The position numbers were made by a program, and so were the translations under genes. Positions 8,047 through 17,603 of a stretch of 64,000 nucleotides of DNA are shown here, one piece after another (the stretch's first letter is position 1; every line of letters begins with the position of its first letter). Origin of the DNA: Ovoidimarina sp038744785 (GTDB lineage Bacteria; Pseudomonadota; Alphaproteobacteria; Rhodobacterales; Rhodobacteraceae); assembly GCA_038744785.1 (NCBI GenBank), contig JBCDLX010000015.1, positions 1 to 64,000 of the forward strand. The letters run 5' to 3'. A model generated the notes under the pieces. That model had not been told where the DNA came from. It searched no databases and was given only the letters and a program-made list of their open reading frames with translations.

Positions 8047-9498
8047 ATGCACACCCAATTCAAGGCGCTCCAAAAAAGTGCCGGTCTGCGCCATGTGTCG
8101 CAGATTGCACTGGCGACCGGCCTGTTGGCCGCAAGCGCGTCCACGGCCAGTGCAAACACCGCCATCGCCGATCTGGTCGAGGACGTCGCACCCGCCGTCG
8201 TCACGGTCTTGTCCAGCCGCGACCCGGCCCCCGAAGCGGCTGGGAGTGAACCATTTGGAAGCCCCGAGATCAGCCCGTTTGAAGAGTTCTTTCGCCAGTT
8301 TGGCCGCAACCCGGGCCAGACCCAGCCGTTCCGCGGCGGTCAGCCACGTGAAGGGCTGGGATCGGGTTTCATTCTAAGCGACGACGGTATCATAGTAACC
8401 AACCACCATGTCATCGCCGGGGCGGACGAAATAACGATTCGGCTTTCTGATGACCGCGTCTTCGGCGCCCGCGTGATTGGCACCGACCAACTGACCGATC
8501 TGGCCGTCCTTCAAATCGACGCGGGCGAGGATCTTCCGTTTGTCGAACTTGGAACGACCGACGACATTCGCGTCGGGGAAGGTGTAGTCGCTGTGGGCAA
8601 CCCGTTTGGTCTGGGCGGTACAGTGACGTCCGGCATCGTCTCTGCCAAAGGGCGCAACATATCCGCTGGTCCTTATGCCGAGTTCATCCAGACAGATGCC
8701 GCCATCAACAGGGGAAACTCGGGCGGCCCATTGTTCAACATGGAAGGTGACGTTGTGGGCGTGAACTCGGCGATCTACTCACCCACAGGCGGATCGGTCG
8801 GTGTCGGGTTCGCAATTGCGGCCGACACTGTCGAGTTCGTTGTCGAAGACCTGTTGGACGACGGCGCGATAGAGCGTGGGTGGCTGGGCGTTTCAATCCA
8901 AAGCATCTCACCGGACATCGCCTTGGCACTTGGGCTTGAGGGCACGCAAGGCGCCCTGGTCTCGGCAGTTGCCGCAGACGGCCCCTCTGTCGGCACGCTC
9001 GAACCCGGCGACGTCATTCTAGAGTTCGAAGACACCCCGGTCGCATCCAATCGGGATCTGCCCCGGCTCGTCGGTGCTGCTCGTATCGGTGCCCCGGCCG
9101 AAATCGAAATCCTGCGCGACGGTGCCCGGCGCAGCGTTTCCGTGACCCTTGGCGCGTTCCAATCCGAAGAAGCGGATGCTAGTACAGCGTCAGAAACCGC
9201 CGACCCGGCCGCGCACGCGGCACTTGGTGCGACCGTGGCACCCTTGTCCGAAACCGCGCGTGCAGAAACCGGCACCACCGAAGACGTGGACGGCCTTGTC
9301 ATAACGTCGCTCAAGCCTGCCGGTCCGGCGGATCGTTCCGGCTTGCGCGTTGGCGACGTGATTATGCGCGTCGGCTCGGCAGAGATTGCAACAGAAGCCG
9401 ATCTTGATGCGGCGCTAGATGCAGTTAGCGCAGAGAACGCGCTGTTTCTGATCAACCGTGCCGGGCAGCAGCGGTTCGTTGCAATCGAGCTTGCCTGA
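8047..9498 (+). CDS. Periplasmic HtrA/DegP-type serine protease with two PDZ domains
   Basis: This 483-residue Do-family protease starts with a signal peptide ending near ASTASANT. The trypsin-like domain has the catalytic triad at H121 (TNHHVIAGAD), D151 (DLAVLQID) and S225 (RGNSGGPLF). PDZ1 covers roughly 265-365 and PDZ2 roughly 395-480 (KPAGPADRSGLRVGDVI), with an Ala/Thr-rich linker between. It should degrade or refold damaged envelope proteins. AGAAGGAG precedes ATG 8047. A response regulator and a sensor kinase follow about 180 bases on, suggesting the protease belongs to their envelope-stress regulon. It is DegP/DegQ/MucD-like; I do not choose among these. Confidence 0.94.
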   Translation: MHTQFKALQKSAGLRHVSQIALATGLLAASASTASANTAIADLVEDVAPAVVTVLSSRDPAPEAAGSEPFGSPEISPFEEFFRQFGRNPGQTQPFRGGQPREGLGSGFILSDDGIIVTNHHVIAGADEITIRLSDDRVFGARVIGTDQLTDLAVLQIDAGEDLPFVELGTTDDIRVGEGVVAVGNPFGLGGTVTSGIVSAKGRNISAGPYAEFIQTDAAINRGNSGGPLFNMEGDVVGVNSAIYSPTGGSVGVGFAIAADTVEFVVEDLLDDGAIERGWLGVSIQSISPDIALALGLEGTQGALVSAVAADGPSVGTLEPGDVILEFEDTPVASNRDLPRLVGAARIGAPAEIEILRDGARRSVSVTLGAFQSEEADASTASETADPAAHAALGATVAPLSETARAETGTTEDVDGLVITSLKPAGPADRSGLRVGDVIMRVGSAEIATEADLDAALDAVSAENALFLINRAGQQRFVAIELA

Positions 9499-9679
9499 CC
9501 GCCCGTCGGCGCGGGTTGGTCTTCGCGGGAAGTCAAACCCCAAGCGACGGTGTACCACCCCGTACCGCTAAAGCCGCACCGCGGTCGCCGGGCCTGCGCA
9601 ACCCGCAGCCCGGCGGTCTCTGTTCAATACCAGTTCAAAACTGGCGCAGCGCACCCTAAATTGTCGCAAGGACCAAGCC

Positions 9680-10363
9680 ATGACGCGACGCATTCTTGTC
9701 ATCGAAGACGATCCCGAAACCCGCGGCTTCATTGCCAAAGGCCTTAAGGAAGAAGGCTATGCGGTTGAAACCGCGGAAGATGGCAGGAACGGACTTTACC
9801 TTGCGACCGAGGGCGGGCACGACGCCATCGTCCTAGACCGGATGTTACCTGGCCTGGACGGCGTGTCGCTCGTCAAATCGCTGCGGGCGGCGGGCATCCA
9901 ATCGCCGGTCCTGATCCTAACGGCGATAAGTGCTGTCGATGAACGGGTGCGCGGGCTTAGGTCAGGCGCGGACGACTATCTTGTGAAGCCGTTTTCCTTT
10001 CAGGAACTTCTTGCGCGGATCGAGGCGTTGATGCGCAGGCCGCAAGAGCAAAAAGAACCGGTGTCATTGACCTGCGGCGACCTAGAGATGGACCTGCTGA
10101 AACGAACGGTGCACCGTGGCGGGGCAGAGATCGCGCTGACACAGATGGAGTTTCAGATCCTGGAGTACTTTCTTAGGCGCAAGGATCGCGTGGTCACACG
10201 CACCATGCTTCTTGAAGGGATCTGGGGGTATCACTTTGATCCGCAGACAAATGTTGTCGACGTCCACGTTAGCAAACTGCGCAAACGCATCGACGACGAC
10301 ACGCGAAGCCCGATGATCCGAACCGTGCGCGGACATGGCTATATGCTGTCGGACGATACGTGA
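9680..10363 (+). CDS. OmpR-family response regulator
   Basis: The 227 residues have a receiver domain with acidic pocket ED-D at 9-11, phosphoacceptor D53 (VLDRMLPGLDG) and K103 (YLVKPF). A C-terminal winged helix follows (LTQMEFQILEYFLRRKDRVVTRTMLLEGIWG, ending VRGHGYML). It should bind DNA as a phosphorylated dimer. It is six bases upstream of its kinase gene, and the htrA gene lies upstream, so envelope stress is a reasonable guess for the signal. Targets are not visible here. Confidence 0.95.
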   Translation: MTRRILVIEDDPETRGFIAKGLKEEGYAVETAEDGRNGLYLATEGGHDAIVLDRMLPGLDGVSLVKSLRAAGIQSPVLILTAISAVDERVRGLRSGADDYLVKPFSFQELLARIEALMRRPQEQKEPVSLTCGDLEMDLLKRTVHRGGAEIALTQMEFQILEYFLRRKDRVVTRTMLLEGIWGYHFDPQTNVVDVHVSKLRKRIDDDTRSPMIRTVRGHGYMLSDDT

Positions 10364-10369
10364 CCGCGC

Positions 10370-11728
10370 ATGTTCCGTAGCGCGCGTCTTCGTCTAATCG
10401 TCATCAGTGCCGGCCTCGGAAGTCTGGCCGTCGCAGTGGTTCTCGCTCTTGTGTTCTGGACGGTGAACAGGATCATCGAGACCGAAACGCGCAGCGTCGT
10501 GAACGCAGAGCTTACTGGGCTTGCCGAAAGCTACGGCGACCTGGGCATCCTGGGTCTGTCGCGCACGATCGACCGACGAGTCCGGTCCGGTTCGGACCCC
10601 GATGCCGTCTATCTACTGACCGATGGGTTTGGCCAAGCGGTAGCTGGAAACCTTGGGGCTTGGCCACCCACCGTCGAAGCCGGCGGCGGATGGGTTGAGC
10701 TTGAGCTGATCCGGACCGATAACGAGAAGGTGGTGCCGATCTCGGCCGCCTCAGTCCAGCTTCGAGGGGGCGAACGTCTTTTGGTCGGGCGCGATGCGTC
10801 GGCGCGCCAGCGTTTTGACGCGATCCTCATTCAATCACTGATCCTTGGTCTATCTGCGGCCGTTGTTGTCAGCCTTGTGATCGGATGGCTTTTGTCGCGT
10901 CTGGTCTTTAGCCGCTTGTCCGAGGTTGCCGACACGGCAGGCGAAATCATCTCAGGTGAAATGGCCCGCAGAATTCCGCTTCGCGGGACAGGTGACGAGT
11001 TCGACCGCCTCGCCGTGACGCTGAACGAGATGTTGGACCGGATCGAGGATCTGATTGCGAACCTTCGAATGACGACCGACAGTTTTGCACACGATCTTCG
11101 CAGTCCGCTGACACGGCTGCGCGTCCATATAGAGACGCTTGCAAATGATCGCCTGGATGGGGACGCAAAGGCGCATGCGTTGGATCGGTCTGTCAGCGAG
11201 ATTGACCATTTGCTTCGCATATTCTCGGACCTGACAGAGATCGCGCGGGCAGATGCGCTTTTGGGGCAGTCCGAATTTGAGACAGTGGATCTGACGGCCT
11301 TGATCCGGGAAGTCGCGGATTTTGCCGAGCCTCTGGCGGCGGAGACCAGCATCAGGATCGAAACGAACGGCACGGCGCCCCCAATAGTCGGACACAGGGC
11401 ATTGCTGCTTCGCGCATTCGTCAATCTTGTGGAAAACGCGCTTCGCTATGCGCCGCCCGGATCGCAGGTTTCGATCGGGTTAAGCACCAGCGGCGGGATC
11501 GCCTGCATTTCGGTCAGCGATGCGGGCGACGGGGTCCCGGACAGCGCGTTGGATACGATCTTTCGCCCGTTTGTGACATTGGACGAAAGTCGGACCGGCG
11601 GTGCGTCTGGGCTGGGCCTTGCACTTGTGGCCGCAATAGCCCGTCTTCACCATGGGTCTGCCACGGCCGCGAACCTAAACCCCGGCTTTCGTATTTCATT
11701 GCAGATCCCGCTTGGCAGCGGTGCTTGA
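10370..11728 (+). CDS. HAMP-domain sensor histidine kinase
   Basis: This 452-residue membrane kinase has TM1 at about residues 10-32, a roughly 120-residue periplasmic sensor domain, and TM2 at about 155-178. HAMP is at about 178-230 and the phosphoacceptor is H241 (FAHDLRSPLTRLR). The ATPase domain has N-box FVNLVENALRYA, G1 VSDAGDGVPD and G2 GASGLGLALVAA. It is the partner of the response regulator six bases upstream. The periplasmic domain has no recognizable fold. With htrA next to it, sensing of envelope damage is inferred. Confidence 0.95.
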   Translation: MFRSARLRLIVISAGLGSLAVAVVLALVFWTVNRIIETETRSVVNAELTGLAESYGDLGILGLSRTIDRRVRSGSDPDAVYLLTDGFGQAVAGNLGAWPPTVEAGGGWVELELIRTDNEKVVPISAASVQLRGGERLLVGRDASARQRFDAILIQSLILGLSAAVVVSLVIGWLLSRLVFSRLSEVADTAGEIISGEMARRIPLRGTGDEFDRLAVTLNEMLDRIEDLIANLRMTTDSFAHDLRSPLTRLRVHIETLANDRLDGDAKAHALDRSVSEIDHLLRIFSDLTEIARADALLGQSEFETVDLTALIREVADFAEPLAAETSIRIETNGTAPPIVGHRALLLRAFVNLVENALRYAPPGSQVSIGLSTSGGIACISVSDAGDGVPDSALDTIFRPFVTLDESRTGGASGLGLALVAAIARLHHGSATAANLNPGFRISLQIPLGSGA

Positions 11729-11887
11729 AAAGACCGTTAGGATGTCGATGGGGCCCATCGCCTTGGCTGACTGAACTGTCCACGCGGCGTCGTCAGCAGC
11801 ATCGCAGCGAAACAACCGTTCGGGCAACCATCGGCATCTTGCTCAGCGCATCTGGACCGGACGTTGCGACAGCCTACGTCCTGCGAC

Positions 11888-12598
11888 ATGGCGCACCCTG
11901 AACGCAACGATCTGACAATCTATGACAATGTCGCGCAGGCATGGTGGTCCGATGATATCCGCTGGGTGCGCACGCTCAAGAACCTTGTCCCGGCACGTCT
12001 TGCATGGTTCGACCGCGATATCGACTGGCACGGCAAGCGGGTTCTTGATCTTGGCTGTGCGGGCGGTTTCATGGCCGAAGCGCTTGCGATGCGCGGGGCG
12101 GTTGTCACCGGGATCGACCCCGCCGAAGGGGCAATCCAGGCAGCACGAAGCCACGCAGCGACCGAAGGTCATACGATCACGTACGACGTCGGCGTGGGCG
12201 AGGCGTTGCCTTATGCGGATCAGTCCTTCGATGCGGTGGTTTGTGTCGATGTGCTGGAACATGTCGCCGATCTGGATCAAGTCATAAAAGAAATCGCTCG
12301 GGTCCTGAGGCCGGATGGGCAATTCTTCTATGACACGATCAACCGCAACCTGCTTGCCCGACTTGCGACGATCACGATGGCCGAGGATATCCTGCGTCTC
12401 TTACCAAAGGGGACCCACGACCCGGCGATGTTCATCAAACCAGCAGAGCTTCAAAACGCCCTGACAGATGCAGGGCTTCACCCTGGCCCGATCACAGGGC
12501 TGGGTCCACGTGGGTTAAACCGCAGGGGCGACATCATATTTGGGCGCCTGCCCCTTGCGGCAATCCTTTACATGGGAACGGCCCGAAAACCCGGGTAG
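11888..12598 (+). CDS. ubiG: UbiG-like O-methyltransferase
   Basis: This 236-residue SAM-dependent methyltransferase has motif I VLDLGCAGGFMAEALA, an acidic motif GIDPAEGAIQAA, and motif II VVCVDVLEHV. UbiG methylates both O-groups in ubiquinone synthesis. The N-terminal YDNVAQAWWSDDIRW resembles the FxxxAxxWWD start of UbiG but is not a perfect match, and a related class I methyltransferase is possible. I start at ATG 11888 (MAHPERND); an upstream in-frame ATG at 11864 adds eight poorly fitting residues. No other ubiquinone gene is adjacent. Confidence 0.68.
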   Translation: MAHPERNDLTIYDNVAQAWWSDDIRWVRTLKNLVPARLAWFDRDIDWHGKRVLDLGCAGGFMAEALAMRGAVVTGIDPAEGAIQAARSHAATEGHTITYDVGVGEALPYADQSFDAVVCVDVLEHVADLDQVIKEIARVLRPDGQFFYDTINRNLLARLATITMAEDILRLLPKGTHDPAMFIKPAELQNALTDAGLHPGPITGLGPRGLNRRGDIIFGRLPLAAILYMGTARKPG

Positions 12599-12641
12599 AG
12601 CGTTGTACGAGGACCCCGTACCAGGCGTTTCGTCAAACGCT

Positions 12642-13112
12642 TTAGACCGGCAGCGCGGTCGTTTGCATAACGGTGCGCAGAGCGAAGGACGAGTGCATTT
12701 GCGCGACGCCAGGAAGGCGCGCGAGCGCGCGGCGATGTATCCGCGCAAAATCCTCGCTGTCTTCGGCCGACACTTTCAACAAGTAATCCGCCGTCCCCGC
12801 CATCAGATGGCATTCCAGCACTTCAGGGATGCGCGCCACTTCCCGCTCGAATGCATCCAATACGTCATCTGCCTGTCCTGACAGGGTGATCTCGACAAAA
12901 ACCGTTGTGGGACGTCCGATCTTCCGACGATCGATCAGCGCGACGTAGCCGGCGATGTAGCCGGCGGTCTCAAGGCGCGAGACCCGACGATGGCACGCCG
13001 ACGGGGAAAGGTGCACACGTTCCGACAAATCGGCATTCGAGATTCGGCCGCGTCGCTGCAACTCGGTCAGAATACGCCTGTCGGTGGCATCGAGTTCCAC
13101 AAACTCGCTCAT
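12642..13112 (-). CDS. Lrp/AsnC family regulator, probable activator of ald
   Basis: The 156 residues comprise an N-terminal helix-turn-helix (DATDRRILTELQRRGRISNADLSERVHLSPSACHRRVSRLE) and a C-terminal RAM ligand domain (ECHLMAGTADYLLKV). Lrp proteins bind amino acids and form octamers on DNA. It is divergent from alanine dehydrogenase with a 124-base shared region. In rhizobia and mycobacteria such a neighbour (AldR) controls ald in response to alanine, so the same role is likely here. Confidence 0.92.
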   Translation of the reverse strand: MSEFVELDATDRRILTELQRRGRISNADLSERVHLSPSACHRRVSRLETAGYIAGYVALIDRRKIGRPTTVFVEITLSGQADDVLDAFEREVARIPEVLECHLMAGTADYLLKVSAEDSEDFARIHRRALARLPGVAQMHSSFALRTVMQTTALPV

Positions 13113-13236
13113 TTTCTCTCAAACTTTCTCGCCTGATGCACGTTTCTTCGAACATCGTCGATAAACACGCATGATTTGACAACAGAATTCCGACAGACCG
13201 GATGCATAACGTTTGGCGACATCGCGGGAGGATATC

Positions 13237-14355
13237 GTGCAAATCGGGTGCCCAAAGGAAATCAAGCCGCAAGAGTTCCGCGTCGGACTGACGCCCAATG
13301 CCGCACGCGAAGCTACCGCCCATGGGCACAGCGTCATTGTCGAAACCGGCGCCGGCGCGGGTGCGGGCTTCTCCGACTCTGACTATACAGATGCCGGAGC
13401 AGAGATTGCAGATACGGCCGATCAGGTCTTTGCCTCGTCAGACATGATCGTCAAGGTCAAGGAACCGCAGGCGGTCGAGCGGGCCAAGCTGCGGGCGGGC
13501 CAGATCCTATTCACCTACCTTCACCTCGCGCCCGACCCGGATCAAACCCGCGACCTTCTGGCCTCGGGCGTTACCGCAATTGCCTATGAAACCGTAACAG
13601 ATGACCGGGGCGGCCTGCCGCTTCTGGCGCCGATGTCCGAAGTTGCGGGCAAGCTGGCGCCTCAAGTCGGCGCCTGGGCATTACAGCGCGCCAATGGCGG
13701 GCGTGGCGTTTTGATGGGGGGCGTTCCGGGCGTGGGACCGGCGGACGTGGTGGTTATCGGCGGTGGCGTGGTAGGAACGCACGCCGCCCGGGTGGCCGCA
13801 GGGATGGGCGCACATGTCACGGTTCTGGATATGTCGCTCCAACGGATGCGCTATCTTGATGACGCGTTCGGCGGACAGTTCGTGACGCGCTATGCATCCA
13901 AGGGTACAATCGCCGAGATGATCGCAACAGCCGATTTGGTCGTCGGTGCCGTGCTGATCCCCGGCGCCGCCGCACCCAAGCTTGTCAGTCGCGCACAGCT
14001 TGCCAATATGAAGCCTGGCGCGGTGCTGGTCGACGTGGCTATCGATCAGGGCGGGTGTTTCGAAACGTCGCGCGCAACAACACACGACGATCCAATCTAC
14101 GAGGTGGATGGGATCGTGCACTACTGCGTGGCCAACATGCCAGGCGCTGTGGCGCGCACGTCCACGATCGCGCTTGGGAACGCGACGATGCCCTACATGC
14201 TGGCGCTTGCAGATAAGGGCTGGCGACAGGCGTGCGAGGACGATGCGCACCTTCTGGCGGGTCTGAACGTCCACGCAGGCAATTTGACCTACTATGCGGT
14301 CGGTCGCGCGCTTGGGATCGATGTGTTGTCGCCACAGCTTGCGCTAAAACTCTGA
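13237..14355 (+). CDS. ald: Alanine dehydrogenase
   Basis: This 372-residue NAD-dependent enzyme converts L-alanine to pyruvate and ammonia. The N-terminus VQIGCPKEIKPQEFRVGLTP and LFTYLHLAPD carry the substrate-binding Arg, Lys and His. The nucleotide fold is VVVIGGGVVGTHAARVAAGMGA. IPGAAAPKLVSRAQLANMKPGAVLVD is a family signature. GTG 13237 is preferred over an ATG at 13213 because GGGAGGA lies six bases ahead of it and the length then equals the family's usual 371. It is divergent from the Lrp-type regulator. Confidence 0.95.
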   Translation: MQIGCPKEIKPQEFRVGLTPNAAREATAHGHSVIVETGAGAGAGFSDSDYTDAGAEIADTADQVFASSDMIVKVKEPQAVERAKLRAGQILFTYLHLAPDPDQTRDLLASGVTAIAYETVTDDRGGLPLLAPMSEVAGKLAPQVGAWALQRANGGRGVLMGGVPGVGPADVVVIGGGVVGTHAARVAAGMGAHVTVLDMSLQRMRYLDDAFGGQFVTRYASKGTIAEMIATADLVVGAVLIPGAAAPKLVSRAQLANMKPGAVLVDVAIDQGGCFETSRATTHDDPIYEVDGIVHYCVANMPGAVARTSTIALGNATMPYMLALADKGWRQACEDDAHLLAGLNVHAGNLTYYAVGRALGIDVLSPQLALKL

Positions 14356-14486
14356 GCGTCAGCAGCGTGCCTTCACTCTGCACTTTTGCACAATGGCTTC
14401 CATGAATTCTCACTGAAGTGCCGGTGTTGCACTTCGCGCGGGTGATCTATATTGAGCAAACGCTCAGAAACCCGGAGGCCGAAGCC

Positions 14487-15188
14487 GTGACCGACCTGAC
14501 ACCCTTCCCCATTGACAAGCGCTGGCCCGCACAAAACGCTAGTGCGATCCAGCTTTACTCTTTCCCAACCCCGAACGGCGTCAAGGTTTCGATCGCGCTG
14601 GAAGAAATGGGGCTGGAATATGAGGCGCATCGCGTGACGCTTTCAGACAGCGATGTCAAAAGCGCAGAATTCCTATCGCTTAATCCCAACAACAAGATCC
14701 CCGCGATTATCGACCCGAACGGTCCGGACGGCAAACCACTACCGTTGTTCGAGTCGGGTGCAATCCTGATTTATCTTGCCGAGAAAACTGGAAAGTTGAT
14801 TGGATCGACCACCGCGCAAAAGTACGAGACCATCCAATGGGTGATGTTCCAGATGGGCGGTGTCGGCCCGATGTTTGGCCAGCTTGGATTCTTTGTGAAG
14901 TTCGCAGGCCGCGAGGTGAAGGATCCGATCCCGCGAGAACGCTATATCAACGAGGCCAAAAGGCTTTTGAACGTGCTTGAAGGACAACTTGGGGGCAAGG
15001 ACTGGATCACGGGTGAATTCTCGATCGCCGATATCGCCATCGCGCCCTGGCTTCGGGGGCTCGATTTCTACGGCGCCAAAGACCTCGTAGGGTGGGACAC
15101 GTTCCCCAACGTTGCCGCCTATCTCGACCGCTTCTTGGAACGCCCCGCCGTTCAAATCGGTCTGAACGTTCCGGCGCGCGAAGAGTAA
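14487..15188 (+). CDS. Glutathione S-transferase, YghU/YfcG-like
   Basis: The 233 residues have a thioredoxin-like N-terminal domain (IQLYSFPTPNGVKVSIALEE, NPNNKIPAIIDP, LFESGAILIYLAE) and an all-helical C-terminal domain (DWITGEFSIADIAIAPWL). The N-terminal Asn of TPNG is typical of the disulfide-bond oxidoreductase-type (Nu class) GSTs. I choose GTG 14487 with GGAGG eight bases ahead. A candidate promoter (TTGCAC at 14427, TATATT at 14448) falls inside the longer in-frame extension from 14418, which argues against that extension. Confidence 0.88.
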   Translation: MTDLTPFPIDKRWPAQNASAIQLYSFPTPNGVKVSIALEEMGLEYEAHRVTLSDSDVKSAEFLSLNPNNKIPAIIDPNGPDGKPLPLFESGAILIYLAEKTGKLIGSTTAQKYETIQWVMFQMGGVGPMFGQLGFFVKFAGREVKDPIPRERYINEAKRLLNVLEGQLGGKDWITGEFSIADIAIAPWLRGLDFYGAKDLVGWDTFPNVAAYLDRFLERPAVQIGLNVPAREE

Positions 15189-15217
15189 TCGGCGCACACA
15201 ATCGCGAGTTTGCTTGA

Positions 15218-15241
15218 CCCCGGGCGGGACGCCGCCCGGGG
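15218..15241 (+). terminator. GC-rich hairpin after the GST gene
   Basis: A perfect 9-bp stem CCCCGGGCG/CGCCCGGGG with a 6-base loop lies 30 bases after the stop. There is no T-run behind it, so it may be a weak terminator or an RNA-stabilizing stem. Confidence 0.5.
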
Positions 15242-15337
15242 CATGTTCGCCAAACGCCTAAACGATCTGCCGATATCGTTAATCTTCACCCTGGATGACG
15301 CCTATTGCCGGTGCGGGTCTCCCAGGGACGAAACATT

Positions 15338-15871
15338 CTAGCCGCGCTCGCGCCGACGAATGTCCCGCAAGGTCACCGTCCGAGGGATGGGGTCTGCGTA
15401 GCCCGGAACGAAATCCGGATCCGAGTGCACGCAATCAATCTCGCACAGTTGCGATGCGCTGCGATTGCGCCAATCCACTAGCCAAATGCGCCCACCTGGT
15501 GTCGCAATGTACCCAAAGGTCTGATCGGCAACATCGGATGTGATGTCGTCGGACGACGGCACTTCGGAATCAATGTCAAAATCGTACCCGCCATGGGTGT
15601 GGTAGGACGCGATCACCTCGAACGTTTCGGGAAAGCCAACGATCTCACAGCTTTCGGCATCCCCCCGCACCGGCGCGGTTGCGCGAAACTCGCCCGACGC
15701 ATCGCGGCCCAGAAACCCGCAATACTCGCGGTTTTCTGCGATTGAGCGTGGCTGCAGGTCATTCATAAAGGCAATCGCCGCCTCGTTGAACGCCGTGTCG
15801 GGCTCTGGCACATCGGCCACACAGGCGGAAAGGCACAAGACAAAATACAATCGGCAAAGGGCGCCTTTCAC
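15338..15871 (-). CDS. DUF4329/JAMM-like lipoprotein
   Basis: This 177-residue protein has a lipoprotein-type start (MKGALCRLYFVLCLSACVA). The C-terminal domain has the DUF4329 pattern: ENREYCGFLG, then SYHTHGGYDFD and PSSDD, then TFGYIATPGGRIWLVD. The Glu, the HxH and the SxxD resemble the metal site of JAMM/Mov34 peptidases, with a longer spacer between HxH and SxxD (12 residues). The GTG start overlaps the stop of the TPR gene (GTGA), so the two are co-translated. Activity and substrate are unknown. Confidence 0.7.
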   Translation of the reverse strand: MKGALCRLYFVLCLSACVADVPEPDTAFNEAAIAFMNDLQPRSIAENREYCGFLGRDASGEFRATAPVRGDAESCEIVGFPETFEVIASYHTHGGYDFDIDSEVPSSDDITSDVADQTFGYIATPGGRIWLVDWRNRSASQLCEIDCVHSDPDFVPGYADPIPRTVTLRDIRRRERG

Positions 15872-17541
15872 TCTGCCGCCCTAAGCGCTGCCTGCGCACA
15901 GAAGCACGACGCCGCGACGCGTCCATCCGCCCGTGCCTGCGCCAGATCCAGCCGCTGCCGAACCTGCACGATTTCAAGGGTCTCGCCCCGAGCCTGAAGG
16001 CAATCGTGAAGCCCTTTCAGGCTCCAGATATTGTCGGGATGCACTGTCGCACGCGACAATTGCCCGCCAAGGCCCAGGTCTTCGCGGAACACGGCTTCCG
16101 CCGCTTCTGTCTTGCCTTGCTCCAGAAGTAGCGCACCTAGCGCATGCCGCGTGGGCTGCATCCAACCCCAAGGTTCGTCGTAGGGCAAAGCATCGTCAAG
16201 CTCGACCGAACGGCGCAACGCCGCAAAGGCATCGTCAAAGGCGCCCTTCCGATATAGGATCTCACCCCGCAGCATCTCGGCACCGATCGCCAAAAGATCC
16301 ACGACCTTATTGTTGTGAAGAAGCCGCGTTTCAGGAACGCGCGCGGCAGCTGCCGTGAAAGCGGCCTCTTCCGCTTCGGCCCGGTCGATTTCGCCCAGCG
16401 CGGCATGCGCAACACCGCGCGCATAGTGGACATTGGCCGTCAATGTGCAGAACAGGTCAGGATCTTCGGGCAGTGAAAGCTCTGTCGCCTCGCGCCATTT
16501 ACCGAAGCGCACCAGCACGTGCGGTTCGAAGCTTAGATAGCTTTCAAAGTAGTCTGCCATCGGCGGGCTGTCGACGCGCAGCATCTCGTCCGGCACGGTA
16601 TCGCGGGCCCCCTGTACCGCGCGGATCGCCGGATCGTACTGGCCAAGGAACATCGCGCCGTAGATGACAAAGTGGTAGTTGTGCAGCCGGTAGCCTGAGT
16701 AAATGTTAAACGGCCCCGCTTCCCGCCAGTACTTTAGATCAGCCTCCACGGCCGCCTCGTTCCAGCGCACCACATCCTGATAGTTACCGCAAAGCACGTC
16801 GATATGGGTAGGCATGTGGATCAGATGGCCCGAGTCAGGGACCAGGGTCTTTAGCGCATCGCCAGCTTTCAGCGCACGTTCCGGGAACGGCGACATCTCC
16901 ATCAAGTGGATATAGAGGTGCAGAATGCCCGGATGCCGCATCGCCGCCGGGTTGCCGTCCAAAGCCTCTTCCAGAACCGCTTGTGCCTCTATTGTCATTG
17001 CACCCTCGGCCGGCGTGCCCGAGCGCAGATCCCACATCTTCCAGGGCGTGACGTTCATCATCGCCTCGGCGAATACCGCCCGCACGTCAAGACTGTCTGG
17101 CTGTTCCTTGAACACGTTGCGCATCGCGCCTGCAAAATCTGTGTCCCAGCCTCGCATCACGGAGACGTCTTCGACTTCTGCTTGTGGATATCGAGCCGGT
17201 AATGCGCCAATCAGCGCGGCCTCCCATGGCTGGACATTATCGACCAGCGCAAGTGCTGCTTCGGTGCTTTCGCGCGCCGTCGCCAGCGCGCCGGCGCGCG
17301 TCGCGTCGTCCTGAATGTGCCAGGGCATATTGTAGTTCGGACCCGCCGCATAGGCCCGGCCCCAATGCGCCATGGCGCAGCCTGGATCGTCCGCAATCGC
17401 CTTTTCAAAGCAAGCGACCGCTTCCCCATGATTGTAGCCATAGCACCAGGTAAGACCCCGGTCGAACCAAAGCTGGGCATCGGCGGATGTTGTGGTCACG
17501 CCAAACTGGTGACCGCCAAGATCATATTGATAAGTACTCAT
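15868..17541 (-). CDS. Tetratricopeptide-repeat protein
   Basis: The 557 residues are made of helical repeats. The start (AQLWFDRGLTWCYGYNHGEAV, then ACFEKAIADDPGCAMAHWGR) resembles eukaryotic TTC38-like and bacterial homologues. There are later TPR-like units (HYARGVAHAALGEIDRAEAE, GALLLEQGKTEAAEAVFRED). No signal peptide or catalytic motif is seen, so a scaffold function is likely. It is the first gene of an operon with a DUF4329 lipoprotein. Confidence 0.75.
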   Translation of the reverse strand: MSTYQYDLGGHQFGVTTTSADAQLWFDRGLTWCYGYNHGEAVACFEKAIADDPGCAMAHWGRAYAAGPNYNMPWHIQDDATRAGALATARESTEAALALVDNVQPWEAALIGALPARYPQAEVEDVSVMRGWDTDFAGAMRNVFKEQPDSLDVRAVFAEAMMNVTPWKMWDLRSGTPAEGAMTIEAQAVLEEALDGNPAAMRHPGILHLYIHLMEMSPFPERALKAGDALKTLVPDSGHLIHMPTHIDVLCGNYQDVVRWNEAAVEADLKYWREAGPFNIYSGYRLHNYHFVIYGAMFLGQYDPAIRAVQGARDTVPDEMLRVDSPPMADYFESYLSFEPHVLVRFGKWREATELSLPEDPDLFCTLTANVHYARGVAHAALGEIDRAEAEEAAFTAAAARVPETRLLHNNKVVDLLAIGAEMLRGEILYRKGAFDDAFAALRRSVELDDALPYDEPWGWMQPTRHALGALLLEQGKTEAAEAVFREDLGLGGQLSRATVHPDNIWSLKGLHDCLQARGETLEIVQVRQRLDLAQARADGRVAASCFCAQAALRAAE

Positions 17542-17603
17542 CTCTTCCCCCCGTCAAGCCGAACACATGGACCAAGTATACATGAAACGGTCCACACGTG
17601 ACG

